From the NCBI GenBank assembly GCA_016866305.1, contig VGMX01000021.1, positions 1 to 32,471 of the forward strand: a DNA stretch of 32,471 nucleotides, in the 5' to 3' direction. Below are positions 17,467-26,513 of this stretch, piece by piece (within the stretch, counting starts at the first letter, position 1; each line of letters opens with the position of its first letter). The notes beneath the pieces were generated by a model that did not search any database, had not been told where the DNA came from, and saw only the letters and a program-made list of their open reading frames with translations. Both the position numbers and the translations under genes were made by a program. This DNA is from Chlorobiota bacterium. Its GTDB lineage: Bacteria; Bacteroidota; Chlorobiia; Chlorobiales; Chlorobiaceae.

Positions 17467-17720
17467 AATCTTGCGGATTACCGGCCAGACGGGTTGCTCC
17501 GGATCGGCAGGTACGAGAGGGATAAATATCTTACTATGGCATTCTTTTTACCCTCTTTGCCAGGCGTCGCCTGTTGCCAATCCTTTTTGACAAGCAGGAA
17601 AGCCTTCTGGCGCGAACCGACCTCGGCGGCAATGCGGTTCAGTTCGTCGTCGAAAACGTCGCAGAGACGCTTGGTGAAAATGAGCGGGAGAATGTAACCG
17701 CCTGTTTCTGAGTGTCCGCT
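17395..17720 (-). pseudogene. Decayed hsdM fragment (type I DNA methyltransferase, N-terminal domain)
   Basis: Reading the minus strand from 17720 gives GYILPLIFTKRLCDVFDDEL then NRIAAEVGSRQKAFLLVKKD, the N-terminal domain of HsdM methyltransferases, and then a broken stretch. After a frame change it resumes as IFIPLVPADPEQPVWPVIRK, ISDKIGESVTSYMR and GIIDRVDFNA, ending in TGA at 17395-17397. In intact relatives about ten residues (the ARENPLLQ stretch) separate MR from GIIDRVDFN, so a small in-frame deletion is also present. No catalytic NPPF domain, hsdS or hsdR is nearby. It is a fossil that abuts the truncated toxin. Confidence 0.7.
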
Positions 17721-17731
17721 TTATTTTGAAT

Positions 17732-17762
17732 GGCGGGTTGGAAAACCCGCCCCCCTTTTTTC
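17732..17762 (+). terminator. Intrinsic terminator
   Basis: A perfect 8-bp stem GGCGGGTT/AACCCGCC with a GGAA loop (17732-17751) is followed by CCCC and six T's. On the plus strand this is a typical factor-independent terminator and would stop transcripts from the toxin-antitoxin remnant before the next gene. Confidence 0.75.
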
Positions 17763-17854
17763 GCTCTTTGCGAATCCTGCCGGAAGAGGTTACTTTTCAA
17801 TTTATGCCTGTTTTTCGTTGCACTGTTCACGCCAACCCTAAACGGAGAACTCTT

Positions 17855-18301
17855 ATGCCGGAAACCAAAGCCATCAGGCCCTGTGAGCCCGCCTGCACCA
17901 GCATCGTGAAATTCATGACCGATCAGGAGATCGAGCCGGGTATGGGTCTGAGCATCCCTCCTTATTCGGAAGTGATCGGGTACAGTTACCTGAACATTTT
18001 CGTGCGTTTCAATCAGGAAAAGAGCGACGAGCCTCCGGTTGATCTCGGCGTTACCTTCGCGTTCGACGAAAACGGCAAGCTTGCAGCACGTCGTTACGTG
18101 AACCTCGAGGAGAACGTCACCAGCCCGCAGAGCACGAACTTCATCGAGGTTTCGGGTCGGGGTAGCTGGCACGGCAATCCGCACAACGTCAGCACCTACA
18201 TCGCCCGCATTCCGGTGATGGGGCCCTACGTGGAGGTGTTCGCCTACAACCGGGCACCGGTGAAGCGGCGGGTGACCATATGGGGGTATCTGGTTTCCTG
18301 A
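17855..18301 (+). CDS. Conserved-looking hypothetical protein, probable beta-sandwich
   Basis: I do not recognise this 148-residue protein. The ATG at 17855 has GGAGA 8 bases ahead; an earlier in-frame ATG lies inside the terminator and is rejected. There is no signal peptide or membrane span. The sequence alternates short hydrophobic strands with polar turns (YSYLNIFVRFNQ, VDLGVTFAFDENGKL, YVEVFAYNRAP, RRVTIWGYLVS), suggesting an all-beta fold, and it holds a Cys pair near the start (CEPAC). It stands alone between the terminator and kup. Its codon use resembles the neighbouring genes, so it is likely expressed. Confidence 0.75.
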   Translation: MPETKAIRPCEPACTSIVKFMTDQEIEPGMGLSIPPYSEVIGYSYLNIFVRFNQEKSDEPPVDLGVTFAFDENGKLAARRYVNLEENVTSPQSTNFIEVSGRGSWHGNPHNVSTYIARIPVMGPYVEVFAYNRAPVKRRVTIWGYLVS

Positions 18302-18384
18302 TGAAACCGCTATTGTGCTGCTACACGATTCCAGGTACCCGGATTCATCGGTTCGACTGATACAGCGCTTATCGGGATATAACG

Positions 18385-18426
18385 CAATGACGGGAAGTCG
18401 GTTTGTGAACGGTCCTCCCGTTATTG
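18385..18426 (+). terminator. Candidate hairpin between the orphan gene and kup
   Basis: CAATGACGGGA (18385-18395) pairs with TCCCGTTATTG (18416-18426) at 10 of 11 positions across a 20-base loop, followed by TGTTTGTT. It lies 84 bases after the 148-residue gene. The long loop and interrupted T-run make it only a fair terminator. The rest of the 299-base gap (18302-18600) shows nothing else I can name. Confidence 0.35.
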
Positions 18427-18600
18427 TGTTTGTTCCCCTTTTCAGGATCGGGAGTGGATGACGATCCGGTCTGTTTTTGGGCGGCCAAGCAGCTTTTTTA
18501 TGAATCGGATTTAATTTCATACATTTGTTCATGTCTGTCCGGTCATCTTCTGTTCTTTCCGGCTTTCGATCCGGATGTTTATTAACCAGTCAACATCTCA

Positions 18601-20520
18601 ATGGCAGATTCTTCATCATCCGATAACCCCGATCTACCTCATTTATCCGGCAACTCCGGTTTCACAAAACTTGCCACACTCTCCCTTGCCGCCCTCGGCG
18701 TGGTGTTCGGCGATATCGGCACCAGTCCCCTCTACGCGATACGGGAATGTTTCCACGGAGATTACAGTATTCCCGTTTCCCACGACAATGTGCTTGGCGT
18801 GCTGTCGCTCTTGTTCTGGGCGCTGATCCTGATCGTTACCCTGAAGTACCTTACCTTCATCATGCGAGCCGACAACGAAGGCGAGGGCGGCATACTTGCC
18901 CTGACGGCGCTGATTATCCGCAACAGTCGTGAAAAACGGTACGATCGCTGGCTTCTTGTTGCAATCGGTCTGTTCGGGGCGGCGCTGCTTTTCGGCGACG
19001 GCATGATCACCCCGGCCATTTCAGTGCTCAGCGCGGTCGAGGGGTTGCAGATCATCGCGCCTGCTTTCAGGTCGCTGGTTATTCCCGTAACCATTACCAT
19101 TCTCGCCGTGCTGTTTTTCATGCAGCATCACGGGACTGCAAAGGTGGGCTCGTTCTTCGGGCCGGTCATCATGCTCTGGTTTGCGGTGATTGCCCTGCTT
19201 GGTACGGTTGAAATTGCGCGGTTTCCGGAGATTCTTCGTGCCGTACTTCCCTGGTATGGCCTGCATTTTCTCTATGCCAATCATCTGCAGGGTTTTCTGG
19301 TGCTCGGGGCGGTATTTCTCTCGGTTACCGGCGCGGAAGCGTTGTACGCCGACATGGGTCATTTCGGCAAGAAACCCATCAGGCTGACCTGGCTTGTTTT
19401 CGTTCTTCCGGCACTTCTTCTGAACTATTTCGGGCAGGGGGCGCTTCTGCTAGCCCATCCTGGCGAGTCGCATAATCCCTTTTATGCGCTGGTGCCATCA
19501 TGGGGGCTGATTCCGATGGTGATTCTCTCGACGACGGCCACCATTATCGCCTCGCAGGCGCTCATTACCGGGGTATTTTCCCTTACCCAGCAGGCCATCC
19601 AGCTCGGGTATTTTCCACGTCTGACCATCCGTCATACCTCAGCGCACCATATCGGGCAGATCTATGTTCCGGCGGCCAACTGGAGTCTGATGTTCTCGAC
19701 GATTGCGCTGGTTGCGGGTTTCGGCTCTTCAAGCAGGCTTGCCGCCGCCTACGGCGTGGCCGTGACGGCAACCATGCTGATCTCGACGGTGCTCTTCTAT
19801 TTTGTTGCCCGCGATATCTGGAAATGGAATCCTGTGGTGGTCAATCTGCTCGTCAGTTTCTTTTTTATCATCGATCTCGGCTTTTTCGGGGCAAGTGCCA
19901 GCAAGCTGCTGCACGGGGCATGGTTCCCGCTCGTCATCGGTTTCGTCATCTTCACCCTGTTCCATACCTGGAGCCAGGGAAAGGGAATTCTTCTGAAACA
20001 GCTCAGGGACAGGACCCTCACGGTGGAAGAGTTCATCGAAAGCCTGTCGCTGCAGCAACCCCAGCGGGTAACCGGACAAGCGGTTTACATGACCGCCAAT
20101 CCCGATGTGGTGCCTGTTGCGCTTCTCCATAACATGCGGCATAACAAGATGCTGCACTCGGAGGTGGCTTTGCTGCACTTCTCCACCGAACGGGTACCGA
20201 GGGTGCCGAACAGCAAAAAGGTCGAAGTGGTCAAGTGCGGTGACGGTATTTACAAGCTCATCGCCCGTTACGGGTTCATGGAGTCGCCGAGTGTGCGCCA
20301 GGTGTTTTCTCTGGCACACCACAAGGGGTTCCATTTCCGTATCGAGGCGACAAGTTTTTTCCTGAACCGGGAAAAAATCGTGACCGGTCTGAAGTCAACA
20401 ATGAGCACCTGGCAAAAGAAGCTGTATGCTCTTATGGTACGCAACTCGATAAGCGCGACGGGGTATTACGATCTCCCTTCAGGTCAGGTTATCGAGATCG
20501 GTATGCAGGTGCAGATCTGA
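18601..20520 (+). CDS. kup: KUP/HAK/KT-family potassium uptake protein
   Basis: A 639-residue membrane protein that imports K+, probably with protons. The conserved first-helix motif LGVVFGDIGTSPLYAIRECF and the following ADNEGEGGILALTALI, LLFGDGMITPAISVLSAVEG and VTGAEALYADMGHFG blocks are diagnostic of Kup. About twelve membrane spans fill residues 20-455; the rest is a cytosolic domain (RVPNSKKVEVV, SPSVRQVF, SFFLNRE). Length is normal for the family. It is monocistronic here and has no recognisable riboswitch in front. Confidence 0.95.
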   Translation: MADSSSSDNPDLPHLSGNSGFTKLATLSLAALGVVFGDIGTSPLYAIRECFHGDYSIPVSHDNVLGVLSLLFWALILIVTLKYLTFIMRADNEGEGGILALTALIIRNSREKRYDRWLLVAIGLFGAALLFGDGMITPAISVLSAVEGLQIIAPAFRSLVIPVTITILAVLFFMQHHGTAKVGSFFGPVIMLWFAVIALLGTVEIARFPEILRAVLPWYGLHFLYANHLQGFLVLGAVFLSVTGAEALYADMGHFGKKPIRLTWLVFVLPALLLNYFGQGALLLAHPGESHNPFYALVPSWGLIPMVILSTTATIIASQALITGVFSLTQQAIQLGYFPRLTIRHTSAHHIGQIYVPAANWSLMFSTIALVAGFGSSSRLAAAYGVAVTATMLISTVLFYFVARDIWKWNPVVVNLLVSFFFIIDLGFFGASASKLLHGAWFPLVIGFVIFTLFHTWSQGKGILLKQLRDRTLTVEEFIESLSLQQPQRVTGQAVYMTANPDVVPVALLHNMRHNKMLHSEVALLHFSTERVPRVPNSKKVEVVKCGDGIYKLIARYGFMESPSVRQVFSLAHHKGFHFRIEATSFFLNREKIVTGLKSTMSTWQKKLYALMVRNSISATGYYDLPSGQVIEIGMQVQI

Positions 20521-20656
20521 TTGCCTCTAACTCGCCGCTCTTTTTTTGGAGCGTTGCCGTATGCCGACGGACTGTTTCAGGGCGGCGTCGATCAATAGGG
20601 CTTTTATTCCGAGACAGTCTCATGTATTTGTTGAAAGGGGGGATTTTTTTATTATT

Positions 20657-20676
20657 ATATGAATAGTTGTTCATAT
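20657..20676. promoter_or_regulatory. ArsR/CadC-type operator, copy 1
   Basis: Inverted repeat ATATGAA (20657-20663) and TTCATAT (20670-20676) with a 6-base spacer lies 16 bases before the ATG of the CadC-like repressor. The same 20-base layout recurs before the efflux permease. This matches the ATATGAA..TTCATAT-type operators known for ArsR/SmtB metal sensors, so autoregulation is likely. Confidence 0.7.
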
Positions 20677-20692
20677 ATAAGCTGATTTGCCG

Positions 20693-21061
20693 ATGCAGGA
20701 ACATGGACACGATCGCTGCGAGGAACAGTGCGTGCATACCGATGTAGTTGAATCCGTCCGCCGGGAGATGCTTGGCAGCGTTTCTGCCGACGAACTTGCG
20801 CAGCTTTTCAAGGTGCTTGGTGACAATACCCGCATCCGCATCCTTGATGCGCTCTACCGCTCCGAGCTTTGCGTGTGCGACATCACCGCCCTGCTCGGCA
20901 TGAACCAGTCGGCGGTGTCGCACCAGCTCAGGGTTCTGCGCGACGCCCGGATCGTGAAATCGCGCAAGCAGGGCAAGAACGTGCTCTACAGCCTCGACGA
21001 CGAGCATGTTTCCGGGCTTGTCCGCATGGGTTCCGAACATGTGCGCGAACTGAAACGGTAG
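20693..21061 (+). CDS. CadC-like ArsR/SmtB-family metal-responsive repressor
   Basis: A 122-residue winged-helix repressor. It carries ELCVCDI in helix 3, the metal-binding motif of CadC, together with an N-terminal Cys pair spaced as in CadC (CEEQC, Cys9 and Cys13) and several histidines (HGHDRC). The recognition helix is NQSAVSHQLRVLRDARIV and the wing SRKQGKNVLYSL; the C-terminus DDEHVSGLV resembles CadC's. This ligand set implies sensing of soft or borderline divalent metals (Cd, Pb, Zn). A TTG at 20687 is rejected in favour of the ATG at 20693. It precedes an SO_0444-type efflux permease by 61 bases, and both have the same operator. Confidence 0.9.
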   Translation: MQEHGHDRCEEQCVHTDVVESVRREMLGSVSADELAQLFKVLGDNTRIRILDALYRSELCVCDITALLGMNQSAVSHQLRVLRDARIVKSRKQGKNVLYSLDDEHVSGLVRMGSEHVRELKR

Positions 21062-21081
21062 AGGGTGTTTTTTTGCTTTAT

Positions 21082-21101
21082 ATATGAACGCATTCTCATA
21101 T
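21082..21101. promoter_or_regulatory. ArsR/CadC-type operator, copy 2
   Basis: ATATGA (21082-21087) and TCATAT (21096-21101) with 8 bases between form a 20-base site whose outer arms match copy 1. It lies 21 bases before the permease GTG, so the permease probably has its own repressible promoter as well as read-through from the repressor gene. Confidence 0.65.
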
Positions 21102-21122
21102 GATAATGTATAACAAGTAAAC

Positions 21123-22202
21123 GTGATATCCATGCAATCAGTACTTGAATCACTTATCGCCGTCCTTCAGGCCTCCTGGAACGTGCTGCTTGAATCCGCG
21201 CCGTTCGTGCTGCTGGGGTTTTTCGTGGCAGGACTCCTGAAGGCGTTTCTTCCGGACGACTTCGTAGCCCGCCATCTCGGCGGCACCGGCACGGCCTCGA
21301 TCGTCAAGGCTGCAGCCATGGGCGTCCCCATTCCCCTCTGCAGTTGCGGCGTGCTGCCTGCAGCTGCGGGACTGAAAAAGCAGGGTGCGGGCAAAGGAGC
21401 GGTCACCTCGTTTCTCATTTCCACCCCCGAGACCGGCATTGACTCCATCGCGGTCTCCTGGGCCTTGCTCGATCCGCTCATGACGCTGATCCGGCCCGTC
21501 GTGGCGTTCTTTACCGCGGTGGCGGCAGGCATTGCGGTCTCCTTTTCGGAAAAGCGTACTGGAAGCGAAACTCCTGAAGCCGCTGCTGAACCGCAGACCT
21601 CATGCACGTCGGGCTGCTGCTGCAGCAGCAAGCCGCCTGAACCGGAGGGGCTGGCCGGAAAACTGCACAAGGGGATGCGCTTCGCGTTCGGAGACCTTCT
21701 GAAGGATATCGGGGGATGGCTCTTTTTCGGCATCCTGCTGGCAGGAATGATTTCGGTTTTCCTCTCCCCTGAGATTGTGAGCCGCTATCTCTCGAACCAG
21801 TATCTCTCCATGCTGCTCATGCTCGCCATCTCCGTGCCGCTCTATGTCTGTGCCACAGCCTCGACGCCCATTGCTGCAGCGCTTGCCCTGAAAGGGATTT
21901 CGCCCGGTGCAGCGCTGGTGTTCCTGCTTGCCGGTCCGGCAACCAACGCGGCAGCCATCACGGTTATCGCAAAGCTGATCGGCAGGCGTGCCACCGTGGT
22001 GTACGTCTCGGTGATCGTGGTGATGTCCTTTCTGGCGGGCATTGCCGTGAACATGCTGTACGCCTCGCTCGGCATCGGGGTCACCGGCTGGCTCACGGCA
22101 TCCGCCCGCGAGGAGGGCGGATGGCTTGCCATTCTCTCGGCGCTGGTGCTGGTTGTGCTGGTGGGAAGAGCCATGCTGCCGCAGAAAGGCCATGTTCACT
22201 GA
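21123..22202 (+). CDS. SO_0444-type heavy-metal efflux permease (DUF318/ArsP superfamily)
   Basis: A 359-residue integral membrane protein with two homologous halves. Each half has a conserved loop: GVPIPLCSCGVLPAAAGLKK with STPETGIDS in the first, and SVPLYVCATASTPIAAALAL with LLAGPATNAA in the second. These are typical of the UPF0718/DUF318 permeases. The cytosolic linker has a cysteine cluster (TSCTSGCCCSS, about residues 160-170), probably a metal-capture site; SO_0444-family members with such linkers export Zn or Cu. The GTG at 21123 or ATG at 21132 could start it. The CadC-like repressor and shared operator imply induction by metal. Arsenic transport is a less likely alternative. Confidence 0.88.
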   Translation: MISMQSVLESLIAVLQASWNVLLESAPFVLLGFFVAGLLKAFLPDDFVARHLGGTGTASIVKAAAMGVPIPLCSCGVLPAAAGLKKQGAGKGAVTSFLISTPETGIDSIAVSWALLDPLMTLIRPVVAFFTAVAAGIAVSFSEKRTGSETPEAAAEPQTSCTSGCCCSSKPPEPEGLAGKLHKGMRFAFGDLLKDIGGWLFFGILLAGMISVFLSPEIVSRYLSNQYLSMLLMLAISVPLYVCATASTPIAAALALKGISPGAALVFLLAGPATNAAAITVIAKLIGRRATVVYVSVIVVMSFLAGIAVNMLYASLGIGVTGWLTASAREEGGWLAILSALVLVVLVGRAMLPQKGHVH

Positions 22203-22274
22203 TTCCGGGAAAACCATGAGCGGCTTGCCGGCATGTTCGATGCCTGGGAAGTGGCGAACCGGTTTTTGCCTTGA
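22203..22274 (+). pseudogene. Fossil fragment of a PHP-domain gene
   Basis: Directly after the permease, the plus strand reads ENHERLAGMFDAWEVANR and then FLP and a stop. This is nearly the same as ENHERLATMFDAWEVANR inside the intact PHP gene 600 bases downstream (from about 22822). Base identity is high but with synonymous differences, so it is an old or diverged duplicate rather than an assembly repeat. It has no start or remaining domain. Confidence 0.75.
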
Positions 22275-22366
22275 AAAGTTTGCAGTTCCTCCACGATTCA
22301 ACAATAAGGCATTGCGTACCTTTTGTCGATAACCGTGCATCGATTGATAACCAGCAAACGAGTGTT

Positions 22367-23068
22367 ATGCAATGGCTTTACTGTGATTTTCATATCCACA
22401 CCACCTGGAGCGACGGTGAGTATTCACCGGGCGAGGTGGTTTCGCTGTATGGCGAAGCGGGGTTCGACGTCATAGCCATTACCGATCATGTGCTCGATAC
22501 CCAAAGCATCGGAAGATCAGGCAGGAATGTTTCGGAACTTCTGGTCATGGACCGTTCGGATTTCGGTTCCTATCAGGAAGAACTGTGGGATGCGGCGCGA
22601 AGCGCCTGGGAGCGGTATAACATGCTGCTGATCCCCGGAGTGGAACTCACCAACAACACCTCACGCTACCATATTCTCGCTCTCGATATCAAGTCGTATA
22701 TCTCACCCGATCTGCCGGTCGAGGAGATCATCGCCTGCATCAGAAAGCAGCAGGGTATTTCAATTGCCTGCCATCCCTACATCAGGAACCATTCCGGCGA
22801 CGATCCATCGTTCCATCTCTGGGAGAACCACGAGAGGCTTGCAACCATGTTCGATGCGTGGGAGGTTGCCAACCGCGACGACCTGTTCAATGTGGTCGGG
22901 CTGAAAAAATTCAACTATATCGGCAATTCCGATTTTCACGAGGAGCGCCATCTGCTCTCATGGAAAACGCTCCTGCAGTGCGAGAAGAACATCGAGTCGG
23001 TTAAGGCGGCCATCCGCCGGAACGACCGGGTTTCGCTGTTCCTTTACCGGGGCGGGAAGATAAAGTGA
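22367..23068 (+). CDS. PHP-domain metal-dependent phosphoesterase
   Basis: A 233-residue single-domain PHP protein. It shows the metal-binding motifs in order: DFHIHTTWSDGEYSP near the N-terminus, ITDHVLDT, IPGVELTN, ACHPYIRNHS and GNSDFHEE. This is the standard set for a trinuclear-metal TIM-barrel hydrolase that cleaves phosphoester or nucleoside phosphate bonds; the substrate cannot be told. The ATG at 22367 is used because DFHIHT should lie near the start; an upstream ATG adds 32 non-conserved residues. It converges on katG. A fragment of a second copy lies just upstream, next to the permease gene. Confidence 0.9.
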   Translation: MQWLYCDFHIHTTWSDGEYSPGEVVSLYGEAGFDVIAITDHVLDTQSIGRSGRNVSELLVMDRSDFGSYQEELWDAARSAWERYNMLLIPGVELTNNTSRYHILALDIKSYISPDLPVEEIIACIRKQQGISIACHPYIRNHSGDDPSFHLWENHERLATMFDAWEVANRDDLFNVVGLKKFNYIGNSDFHEERHLLSWKTLLQCEKNIESVKAAIRRNDRVSLFLYRGGKIK

Positions 23069-23079
23069 GGTTGCTTTTA

Positions 23080-23111
23080 CGGCGGGCTGCCCGATTCAGG
23101 GCAGCCCGCCG
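23080..23111. terminator. Strong hairpin between convergent PHP and katG genes
   Basis: A perfect 13-bp G+C-rich stem, CGGCGGGCTGCCC with GGGCAGCCCGCCG and a 6-base loop, lies 11 bases after the PHP stop and 5 bases after the katG stop. No T-run follows on either side, so it may terminate by strong pausing or protect 3' ends in both directions. Confidence 0.6.
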
Positions 23112-23116
23112 CGGCT

Positions 23117-25393
<2,277 letters not shown>

Positions 25394-25456
25394 TTATGCG
25401 GCAAGGTTGTCGATAAAGCGGATAGTAATGGTCTTTGCTATGATAATCGGAATGGT

Positions 25457-25467
25457 TATTGACAATA
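25457..25467. promoter_or_regulatory. Candidate Fur/PerR site upstream of katG
   Basis: TATTGACAATA is a perfect 11-bp palindrome around a central A, about 140 bases before the katG start, in the A+T-rich gap after the regulator gene. Its TATT/AATA ends are broadly like PerR boxes, but it is shorter than the usual 15-bp consensus. Confidence 0.35.
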
Positions 25468-25491
25468 GAATAAAAAAAATATCCGGTTCTA

Positions 25492-25947
25492 TCAAGAGTT
25501 ATTCCTGTTTCGGGCTCTGCATGCGCTGCAGGTCCCGAAAAAATCGATGCGATGTCCTTCGACGGAAAAATCGGTTTCGCTGTTTACGACATCTTCGATT
25601 TCAGGAAAGATACGCTTTTCGAAGTCGATGATGGTTCCGCATTTGCGGCAGATCAGGTGGTAGTGCGCCGTGGTTTTTGCTTCGAAACGGTCAAAGGTGC
25701 TGCCGGAGTCGATTTTTTTGACAAGTCCCTCTGCGATCAGAACGGCAAGGTTCCTGTAGACGGTGCCGAGGCTGAGGTTCGGGAACTCGGGTTTGAGCAT
25801 GTCGTAGAGCCATCCCGCGGTGGGATGTGTGGTTGTTGCGCGCAGCACCTCGAGCAGCCGTTCTCTCTGACGGCTGTACCGTAACGCGACTCCTGAAGCC
25901 GGTTGCTTCTTTCCGGTAGGCATTGTGTTCATGAATAATTGATTCAT
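25492..25947 (-). CDS. PerR-like Fur-family regulator
   Basis: A 151-residue Fur-family repressor with a winged-helix N-domain ([32 protein letters not shown]) and a metal-binding C-domain. The regulatory-site ligands expected of PerR are His41, His95 and His97 (HYH), and Asp108 (IIDFE) in place of Fur's Glu; Glu89 replaces the usual Asp in RFD. The structural zinc site is formed by CRKC (100/103) and CSAC (140/143). Position beside katG supports a peroxide-sensing role. Three close in-frame ATGs (25947, 25932, 25923) are possible starts; none has a good ribosome binding site. Confidence 0.87.
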   Translation of the reverse strand: MNQLFMNTMPTGKKQPASGVALRYSRQRERLLEVLRATTTHPTAGWLYDMLKPEFPNLSLGTVYRNLAVLIAEGLVKKIDSGSTFDRFEAKTTAHYHLICRKCGTIIDFEKRIFPEIEDVVNSETDFSVEGHRIDFFGTCSACRARNRNNS

Positions 25948-25948
25948 G
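25930..25948. promoter_or_regulatory. 19-bp inverted repeat over the regulator start
   Basis: CATGAAT and ATTCATG with a 5-base centre (AATTG) form a perfect inverted repeat at 25930-25948. It overlaps two of the candidate start codons of the PerR-like gene. It may be an autoregulatory operator, in which case translation probably begins at the third ATG (25923). Confidence 0.4.
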
Positions 25949-26513
25949 CCAAATGTACCATTTTGTCATCAACATGGAAAATATCCCGTGAAGGATCGGT
26001 TAGCCATCGAATGATGTTTCTCCTTATGGGTTTCCCCGAGGGAGCATCGGGTTCTGCCAACCGTACCTCTTCGGCAGAGCTCTCTTTTCATGGTTCGCAT
26101 GATCCGGTTTTTCCATACCGAATTGAAAGCGTTTAATGATGCCTTGACGGATCAGTTAATACAGGCGCGGGGGGTGAGATGATCCGAGCCCGGCATTCGG
26201 CCAGGATGAATTCATCTTGACCGGGAGATCTCCCGTTTCGCCGGGAACTGATCGATCTCATTGACATCTCGTCGTGGCCTTTGCTCTTCACCGGCAGTCA
26301 GAAAACGTGTATATTGTTGCCGGTAGTGTCCGGCTTGCTTTTTCTGGCAGGATTGTCCTTTTCCCGCGTGAATGCAGTACAATCGAAAGTTTCTGTTCTG
26401 CCATCGATGGCTTTTGCAATCCCGTGGTGTTGTTCAGCGAAGGTATGGCGGAGAGTTGGCTCTGTCAACTTCAGGTACGGATGGTGTTAACATAAAGAAT
26501 CCCCTTGCAGTAA
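25949..26513. other. Gene-free stretch before the radical-SAM gene, with palindromes
   Basis: This 565-base region between divergent genes holds no convincing gene. Two perfect palindromes lie close together: GATGAATTCATC (26205-26216) and CGGGAGATCTCCCG (26222-26235). The second could form a hairpin only with a very tight turn, so protein-binding sites are as likely. Promoters for both flanking genes should be here; I cannot place them with confidence. Confidence 0.45.

Noticed and set aside
17639-18532. 297-codon minus-strand open frame crossing the terminator
   Set aside because: It runs through a clear intrinsic terminator and antisense to the 148-residue gene. Only the separate hsdM-like frame at 17395-17720 has recognisable content.
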